From positions 1 through 36,130 of the forward strand of contig JAEXZL010000026.1 in assembly GCA_023451395.1 (NCBI GenBank): a stretch of DNA of 36,130 nt, in the 5' to 3' direction. Source of the DNA: Bacillota bacterium. Lineage in GTDB: Bacteria > Bacillota > Clostridia > Clostridiales > Clostridiaceae. The translations under genes and the position numbers were made by a program. The notes under the pieces are model-generated. The model made no database searches. It had not been told where the DNA came from and was given only the letters and a program-made list of their open reading frames with translations. Every line of letters begins with the position of its first letter. Position 1 is the stretch's first letter. Below are positions 26,501 to 35,600 of this stretch, piece after piece.

Positions 26501-26613
26501 TTTCCGTGGAATTTGATATTAGTGATGGGAGTATATGGTCTGGTGTGTTAAATTCTATCAAGTTTAACTCAAAGAAGAATGGGGAAGTTGAAGTTTCTTA
26601 TATTATAAAATAG
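23554..26613 (+). CDS. WapA-like N-terminal modules: DNRLRE and FN3-like surface protein
   Basis: A 1019-residue cell-surface protein. Residues 10-32 form a signal anchor followed directly by HKRRVKERV with no cleavage site, so it is probably held in the membrane facing out. Residues about 45-295 are the strand-rich region typical of the WapA N terminus, ending YPVIIDPT. Residues 297-465 are a DNRLRE domain (WADSYVQSAYPNTNY, RVTNDWDPSTITWNN, SWDFTQIVRDWYSG). FN3/Ig-like repeats follow at about 467-605, 606-715, 717-805 and 815-915, and the last 100 residues form a distinct strand-rich domain, possibly cohesin-like. There is no RHS repeat and no LPxTG. GTG 23554 has GAGGGGG 6 nt upstream. The giant RHS gene starts 48 nt after the stop, so the two are very likely one operon. 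Confidence 0.85.
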   Translation: MQTNNGKKRFFYSLSFLIAGVIILGGLLISVHKRRVKERVIVKEIIEERTENKKIFLNSDGSYSMKLFKRPVHYKRGNTYEEIDNAFVLIDDSTIVGDKIYKNKANNIAINVNENITDDNPVVMKYDKYKLSFKPIYTDEYVNFKFLRLDNNGKMIEEHKKGRENIESISSLEYRNESTGLRYSALVDGIKEEIILYENPKNNIFEFYIDTENISLKLDENGQILILDKDKEEIIGGIPKPFMYDSSEDNNYSENIEVKLVESEEDKGKYRVSLIADNEFLTNESTKYPVIIDPTAAFGTVSTWADSYVQSAYPNTNYRLSTELRAGYVSSIGKARSYIRYKSLPSLGNVAILSATYYAYNISNIAYGNFAFINLHRVTNDWDPSTITWNNAASYNASEEGASAVSSNGWASWDFTQIVRDWYSGAQSNYGFVLKDSEETSKYRKFYSSDGTNVPYMQIDYAYLPVSPTNVPCQALSTGVNTGKGYVNLSWNAVDYATGYKVAIFNGSYYEYYDVGNVTSWSSLGKKIWPTATEVNNGRYQLHKDGLGDDLPNDPKSTYANSSGGYGNSSNYWFRIAAYNQYGESNIFDNWATPTLPDSTSPNAVNNIVFNTINNPPINTPNSWNSTISWGQASDRPMSIGSGIKSYKVRLYQEGVSGKKSEVEVSAAPYSVNFNSLLDNTKYYTTVQAFDMNGNYTAETKSSTITTGDRTAPAKPSSVTLDKTSWSNSPTVIISWTGITDNVALKDVQYAIDTNAWINTGKNTSSGSYTINTGQLAEGEHLIYLRGIDNANNQGGVTSVKYYKDTVIPQGTINNVTDMQSVTGTIDISATIYDLNIKNWTLDYAVGEEGSNYTLLTSGSTNITNQQIYSWNTEDLASDIYILRLKVTDLAGNEKIYSLRVNVANESSTGNTTIKTSKKEFDVVISGSKIESVKGRSIEVYYDPQDLDVLDLSSITNKKELSAGKIEGTNIVINQIEPGYIKFSVEFDISDGSIWSGVLNSIKFNSKKNGEVEVSYIIK

Positions 26614-26661
26614 ATTAATCAAACATTAAGCTTTAGTTAATATGAAAGGTAGGCAAATGCC

Positions 26662-29600
26662 ATGAAAAAGCACCATAAAAAAATAATTTCTTTAATGCTA
26701 GTAATAATACTAGTTTTAACTCATAGTTATGAAGTGCTTGCAGCTACTAACATAGTTAATAATATAGATAATATACTAGAAAATAAATTATCAAAAATTA
26801 ATCTAGGGGCCTTTATTAATTATGATTTATTAGTAAATAAAGGTGACAAAAGCAATAATGTAGTTAATGAAAATATAAATAAAAAGATATTAGAATATGA
26901 TGACAAAAGTGAAAAGATTCATAAAGCAAATAATAAAGAAATCAACTTGATAGCGCCAGTAATAACCATGGTAAAAACTGTTAATAGAAATACTAATATT
27001 ATCACATGGAATGGATTTGATGACTCTATTTATGAAATTGAAGTAGATGGAAAGATTATCAATGTAAGTTCAAATAGAGCATATATTCATAGAAATATGG
27101 ATTTAAACATTGAACATACCTATAGGGTAAGGGCAAAGAACTCATTCGGAATAAGTCCTTGGGGGGAATTAGTTAAGAAAAAAGTCGATTATGCACTAGG
27201 TGAAAAAGAAAATGAAGCTTTAAAGAGTAGTACAAAAAAAGTAGATGATAATATTTCAAGCAAAAACTCCCCAGAAACATTGTCTGAAATAAATGAATAT
27301 AATGAGGCCTATTTAACTACATCAGTTCATATTATTGGAAGAGGTTGGCTTGAAACAGAGTATGATGAGGTTTTAGGTGATGTAGAAGATGTAGTTGATC
27401 AAGTAAAAATTAGGTTGAATAATGTTCCAACAGGAAGAAGAATTAAATATAGGTCATATGTTAAAAATACTGGTTGGCAATCATGGACATATGATGGAAA
27501 TATTACTGGAATTATAGGAAAAGAAATTCAAGCAATAGAGGTAAAAGTAGTGGAGTTAAATTCAGACAACGTGGAAGTGCAGGCTGAAGGATATTCTATA
27601 CAGTATGTACTATATTGCGCTGATTTTAGTAATGTTGATACAATATCCAAAGATGGGGAAACCAGCGGAATTATTGGAAAAACAGCCTCAGCTTTTTGGG
27701 CCCAATTAATAAATTCAAGGGAATTTATAAAGGAAGTAATAAAAGAAAATACTAAATGGACAACCTCCGGTAGTCCATATGTTATAAAGGGAGATTTAAT
27801 AATTAATCAAGGAGTAAAGCTTGAGATAGACCCAGGAGTTAAGGTTGTTTTTGAGAAGTATTCTTCTAGAACAAATGGGATTGAGATTAATGGTAACCTA
27901 GCTATTAATGGTACAGTTAATTCTCCAGTAAATTTTACCTATAGCGAAAATGGGAATGCTATTTCTCCTGATAATTTTACTTACAAAGGATTATATGTAA
28001 CACAAACTGGTAGTTTAACTGCAAATTATTTAAATATGGAATATAAGGGAGAGGCTATTACTAGTTTAACAAATAGAGGACAAGCAATTATTAAAAATTC
28101 GATAATTAACTCAGTGGTAACCAGTACGCCACAATATAATACAGGAATATTACTTAGGTCTGAGCTGAGTACTTCAATTGAAAATACAACTATAAATAAT
28201 TATCTTACTGGTGTTAATGTACAGCAGAATAATGGAACATTTACTTTTAAAAGCAACAAAGTTAACAATAGTAATGTAGGTATGGTATTAAGCAACCATT
28301 TAATGAGTAATACAGGACAAATTAATATTAATAATAATGAGCTTACAAATAATGACGAAGGCATTGTTATATCAGAAAAAAACAGTAAGGTTCTTGCAAT
28401 TAATATTTCAAATAATAACATCAAGCAGTCAAAGTATTCTGGTATTAAAATATATGCAGATGATTTATCAAATATTAAAATTAATAGCAATATAATTAGC
28501 GGGACTGATTCCAATAGGAAGTATACTGGTGGCGGACCATTATATCTTGAGATTAATGGCCTTAATACAGATGCAGGAAGCAGTATAAATAATATTAATC
28601 CTAAAGACGAATCTATGAAGAATACTTTTAGCGGAAATAAGTTTGATGGATTGATGATGTCAGGTTCTCTTTCATCAAATATTAAATTACCTAAGGGTAC
28701 ATCAAACTATATAATTGACGGTTACCTAACAATACCGAAAGATAAACAAATGGAAATAGAAGCAGGAACAAATATTAATATTAGAGGATATATAATGGTC
28801 GATGGAAAGGTGATTGCTGAAGGAAGCAGCACTTTACCTATAACCTTTACATCTATTAGTGATAGCATAAATGGAGTAACTCATACCACAGCTTCAGGAT
28901 ACGATATAAATAGGGATAATAATTATGAAGCTATATATATATCCGAAACTGGTGACTTTAGAGGAGTTAATGTCAAGGCTAGAAAAGGTGGAAGAGATTA
29001 TGAAGAGGGTGCAAGCTATTTTCCAAGTAATTTTAAATCCTGGGGAAATTTAAATTTAATAAATTCAGAAGTTGGGGATTCTTTAACCAATGGAATATTT
29101 TCTATAGGAAACCTAAGTGTAATTAATTCAAAGGTTTATAATTGCTTAGAAGATGGAATATCATCAAGGGGTACTTTAAATTTAATAAATTCTACTTTGT
29201 CTGCTAATAGTACTGGATTATTATCTTATTCAGATAAGGAAAGTACAATTGTGTCCAATACATTTAGCGGAAATAAAGCATATGGGCTATATAATCTTTC
29301 TGCGAAGAATGTTGATGCAAAGTATAACTACTGGGGATCTCCATATGGTCCTTCTTATTATGATAATATTGGCAGATTAATTAAAAATGGTGATTTGGTC
29401 AGTGATAATATAATCTATGTGCCATATTTAGCAAATGAATATAAAAGCAATCTTGGAGATGAATTTAACGAATATATAAATGGATTAGAATATAATGTTC
29501 AGAAGCAATTTGGAGTTGAGGGAACCAACAGTTCTACAGGAAATTTTTCGAAAAGTCATGAGGATATGTTAAGTTCTTTTGCAGGATTAGACATTAATTT

Positions 29601-32600
29601 AGGAAAGACATATAATTCACTTAATAGCAGTGTAGATATATTTGGAAAAGGGTGGAGGTTTAGCTTTCAAGGAGACTTGACTGAACATACTAATGAAGAG
29701 GGTGTTAAATCAAAAATTGTTAAGCTACCTGATGGAAGTTTGCAGAGTTTTAAGGAGAACTCCGATGGAAGCTTTATTGCTAATGATTCAAGGAATATAT
29801 TAATAAAAAATGCTGATGGTAGTTTTACACTAAGGACTAAAGACCATCTAGAGTACACTTTCACTAATAATAAGCTATCAAGAATTAAAGATAAAAACCA
29901 AAATACTATTTCTATGGGGTTTGATAACCAGGGTAAATTATATACCATTAGCGATGCCTCAGGTCGAGTTTTTACCTTTAACTATACAGATTCTCTGGTA
30001 AACAGTATATCGGAGACTTTTAATGGGGTATCAGGTAGATCAATTCAGTATTCATATTTGAATAATCTTTTGATTTCGTCAACAGACTCTGCTGGAAAAG
30101 TTATTAATTATGAATACAGTGGAAATGATCAATTAAGTAAGATAAAGGATAAAGAAGGAAATATACTTGAGTCAATTGATTATTATGAGGATGGAGAAAA
30201 TAAAGGCAAGGTTAAAGAGCATAAAGATATATATGGTAATATCCAGAAATATAATTATGATAATGTCAATAATAGAACCTTAATAACTGATAGTAATAAT
30301 AAAATTACTGAACAATGGTACGATAATGAAAGATTTATAACTTTTACTGTATATCCTGACAGAACAGTATCTTTTACAGAATATTATATTGAAGATGGTT
30401 CAAATAAATATGGAGAGTCTAAAAAGGAAACAACAAGAACTGGAGCAACTATTGAGTATGAAAGAGATTCAAAGGGCAATATAATTAAGAAGATTAATAA
30501 TGATAATTCTCACAAAGCTTACGTATATGATGATCATAATAATTTAATTAAAGAAGCAGATGAGAACGGACACCTTACATTCTATATTTATGATAATAAT
30601 AAAATAAATATAATTAAAAAAGTTCAACCCTTGGATGGGATAAGTGATTATGTTACTGGTGTTGATGAGGGCAAATATGCCGTTACACAGTATATTTATT
30701 ATTCCGAGCAGGAAAGGGTAAACCTTGGATATAAAGTAAAAGGGCTTTTAAAGCAAACTATAGATCCAGAAGGAAGTAGTATAACTTACACTTATGATTC
30801 TAATGGTAATATTTTAACTACTATAAATGAAGAGGGTAAAACTACATCCTTTGAATATGATAGTTTAGGATACAAGAAAAAAGAGACATCCTCTAAGCAA
30901 TATAATACTCACTATCAATATGATAGCAACGGTAATTTACAAAGGACTGTATTACATGGGGGGGAAACTTCAAGAATAGTCTATGACAGTTATGGAAGAG
31001 TAGTTAAAGAAATTAGTGCAGATCTATATAACCCAGGCTTTGATAATTTATCTAACTATTCCTATAGCGGGGACCATGGTACAAGATATGCTTATTATCC
31101 AAATGGAAAGCTTCAGTGGATGAAAGATGCAGAAAATAATTTGACCGCTTATACTTATGATTTATATGGAAATATTAAGTCAGAAACAAAACCAGATGGT
31201 GCAGTCTATATTTATGAGTATGATGATATGAATAGATTAATAACTATTTATTTTAAAGAAAGCACTAATTCAGCACAAGTACCCATTGAACAAAAATCGT
31301 ATATTAAAATATCTGAGGGAGTAATTCAAACAATTAAGAAGCAATTTATAAATGATAATGAAAGCTATCTTACTTATACGACTACTGATTATGCTAACCG
31401 AATTATCGAGGAAAAGAATGCTGATGGTTCTAAGAAAACCTTCAATTTTAATCCTAATGGAACTATCAATAATGAAGTTGATTACAATGGGAATGCTACT
31501 TACTATGAATATGATGGGATAAATAGATTAATTAATCTTTGGAAGCCGCTTGAGAATATAAATGGAATCAAAAAATATACTGTTTATTCTTATGCATATG
31601 ATAAGAAAGGTAATAAGGTTACGGAAAAAGTAGGCAAAAATACCATTGAAAAAGGGACTGAACCAGAGGAATTTATTACAGTAAACTATACCTACTATAA
31701 AAATGGAAATATTAAATCTCAAAAAGATAGTTCAGGGAGAATAAAAGAATATTATTACGATAATGATGGATACTTATCATCTGAACATAAATATCTTGAA
31801 GAGGGTAAAAAGACTATTACGGATTATGAGAATAGTTATTTAGGAAAGCCAATTTCTAAAACTGAGTATATTGAAGCTAAGGATATCTACGGAAATAATA
31901 AGAGCAATAATGAGGGACAAGCTTTAATAACGAGATTTACTTATGATAAGAATGGAAATCTGGCATCTACAACTACTCCAAGCATAGATACAGAAGATAA
32001 CTTTACTCATAATAGTATTACAACAGCTTATACTTATGATCATCTTAACAGAGAAGTAAGCGTTAGTACTCCTGGAAAGGATGAGTTTGGTAATGATACT
32101 ACTATAATAGAAACCTGTGTTTATAATTGGATGGGCAATAAAGTTCAAATAATTGATCCACTAAATCGAGTTACAGAATATTTATTTGATAAAAGAGGGT
32201 TTTTAAATAAGGTTATTGATAGTAATGGTGGTATAACAGCTTATTACTATGATAGAATGGGACGATTAATTGCTGAAGTATCACCTAAGAACTTCGATTC
32301 AAATAAGGCTTTGAGCCAAATGGAAAGAACTGAATATACCTATGATATAAATAATAGGGTAAAGACTAAAATTAGCAAATATAATGATAAGAAGTTTAAT
32401 GTTACTAATAATATATGGAATGACACATGGGTGGAAGTAGTATCTAAAGCTTATAAATACGATGGAAATGGAAATCTTGTTAAAGAATTAAATGCTTTAG
32501 GCTATGAAAGTGGTTCTGGAACTACTGTTGATGAGAAAATAAATAATGGGTACGGAACAGAGTATTTATATAACTTAGCAAACAAGGTTGTACAAATTCT

Positions 32601-35600
32601 TGAGCCAGAATCTAAGACTCAGAATTTTCAATATTCTAATAAGTTTGCTTATGACCCTTTAAATAGAAAAATATCTGAAACAAATGGAATAGGAGTTAGT
32701 ACTTTATATGAGTATGATGATGCCGATAATCTTATCTCCATTAAGATTAAAGAAAATAGCAACAGTGAAGAACAGATAGTACAGGTTAAAGTCTATGATC
32801 TTTTAGGTAGAGTAATAAGAATAACAGATGGCAATGGAAACAAAACGATATATGAGTATAATTCTTTTAACAAGATTAGAAAGGTAGTATACCCTGGAGA
32901 TGAAACTATAGCTTCAAATTCTGTAATTTATCAGTATGATGTTTTAGGAAGATTAATGAAAGAGATAGAAGCTGATGGAACAAATACAATATATAGTTAT
33001 GATAATCAGGATAGGGTATTAATTAAACGAATTTATGAGGATGGTAAAGAAGAAGGTACCATAACAGCGACTTATAAGTATGATAAAGCGGGAAATAAAC
33101 GCTTTGAAAGTGATGGGAATGGGAACATTAAAGAAATTACTTATGATGAGCTAAATAGACCTAAAACTTCTAGTTATACAGTTACTGACAAGGATGGGAA
33201 TAGAAAAATCCATACAACAACTAGTAGCTATGACAAAAATGGTAATGAAACCTCTGTTAAGGATTGGAACAATAATACCTTTTCTAAATCCTATGATGGA
33301 ATTAATAGAGTGATTGAGAAAAGCAATCCTTATTCGGTTATTGAAAGATTAGAGTATAATCACAATGGTTCTCAAAGTATTTCCTATGATGCAATAAATA
33401 ACAAAACCCAATATCATTATGATTTAAACAATAGACTTATTAAAACTATTGACGGAGAAATGAATGAAACAACACAAGGATATAATAATGCAGGAAACGT
33501 TGAATGGAAAGCTGATGGCAAAAATAACAAAACTCAATATGAATATAATGTTTTTAATAAGTTGACGAAAGTAACTAATGCTAAGAATGAGGCAACCCAA
33601 TATTTTTATGATTTAAATAATAATTTAATTAGCCAGATAGATGGTAAGGGTAATATAACAAAGTTTGAATACAATGCTGCCAATAAGCTGATTAGGCGAA
33701 TAGATCATGGTGGAAAGGTAGTAGATGGAGAAAGCTTAATCTATAAGCCCGAAAAGGTTGAGAGCTATACCTACTATGCTGATGGTACTCAAAAGACAAT
33801 AACAGATAGAAATGGTAAAATAACAACTTATAATTATAATATTCTTGATTTACCAATATCTAAGATTATAGGAAGTACAACCATAACGTATACCTATGAT
33901 AAAAATGGAAATCAGCTTTCTATAACGGATAAGAATGGAACAATATCAAGAGTATATGATGAGTTAAACAGGGTAATAAGTAAAAATGTAGACAACATAG
34001 GTGAAACTACATTTAAATACGATATAATTATTAATAGAAGTGACATGCCTCAAGCTTCCTATGGTGAGAAAACTGTAGATCCAAAAGGTAATATTACCAC
34101 TAAAATTTTTGATAAGGCGGGAAGGGTAAAATATGTAGTAGATGGAGATGTTACAGCAGCTATTTCTGCAACTTACGATTACAACAATAATGGAAGTACT
34201 AAAAGTATAATGTACTCCACAGGAATAGTAGAAGAGTATTCCTATTATGCAAATAATACTTTAAAGTCTCTTGTAAATAAGAAAAACAGCGGAGAGATTA
34301 TAGAAAGCTTTAATTATGAGTATGATAGAGCTAATAATCAGGTTAAGAAAATAGATAGGAAGGGAACTACTTCATATAGCTATGATTCTCTCAATAGGCT
34401 GTCTAAAGTTTTAGAGCCTGCAGGTAAGGAAACGAGCTATACCTATGATAAGTCTGGTAATAGAGAAAGTGAAGTTGTTAAGCAAAATGAAAATTTAATA
34501 TCAAGCACCATTTATTCTTATAATGAGCAAAATCGTCTTCTAAATACTATTAGCACAAAAGGCTTAATAGTTGATACTGTAAGGTACTTCTATGATAATA
34601 ACGGCAATCTGACTTATAAAGACAAGAGCAGCACTAAACCATTTACTTCTCAAAATGAAGTCCTCTTTTCTTCAGTAGCTGGAGAAACGGAAAATGATAT
34701 AAGTAAGGATGTAGTGTTTAATGAGTATGATGAATTAAACAGACTTGTTACCACAAGAGTTGGAGGTAAAACCTATAGTTATGAATATAATGGCGAAGGA
34801 TTAAGAATTTCAAAAACTATTGATGGAGATAGTACAAAATATTTATATGAGGAAGATAAGATTATCCTTGAGCTAGATGCTGCTGGAAATGAAAAGGCAA
34901 GAAATATTTACGGAACTAACATTCTATTAAGAAAGGCTCCCTCTGGGGAAAAGTATAATTACTTATTTAATGGTCATGGTGACGTTACAGCCTTAACAGA
35001 CAATGGTGCACAGGTACAAGCTACTTATTACTATGATGCCTTTGGAGTTTTATCGGAATCTACTGGAGATATAGATAATCCTATAAGATACGCAGGCTAT
35101 CAATATGATGGGGAAACAGGAAATTACTATCTAATATCAAGAATGTATGATCCAACTATAGCTAGATTCCTTCAGGAGGATACTTACAGAGGAGATATAA
35201 ATGATCCGTTGAGTTTAAATCTATATACCTACGTTCATAACAATCCAATAACTTATGATGATCCTAATGGACATTGGATTCATATAGCAATAGGTGCAGC
35301 AATAGGTGCAGCTATTGGAGTAGGTATTAATGCAATTAGTGATTATATGGATGATAAGACTTTTAATAACGGATGGAAATCTTATTTAGGATCAGCAGTA
35401 GAAGGAGCTGTGGTAGGTGCGATTACAGCAACTACAGGAAATCCTTCTCTATTAACTATAGTAGCAAAGGAAACAATAGGAGGATTTGTAGGCAGCTCAA
35501 TAAAACAGTATATAACTAAAGGAAAAGTTTCAATAAAACAATCTTCAAAGGATGCATTATTTAGCGGATTAATGGGAGTAGGAGGAAGTTATTTAAGTAA

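Noticed and set aside
29560..35270. DNA-level tandem repeats or a CRISPR-like array in the RHS gene
   Set aside because: The periodicity is at protein level (YD repeats of varied length); the DNA units differ and there are no identical repeats with regular spacers.
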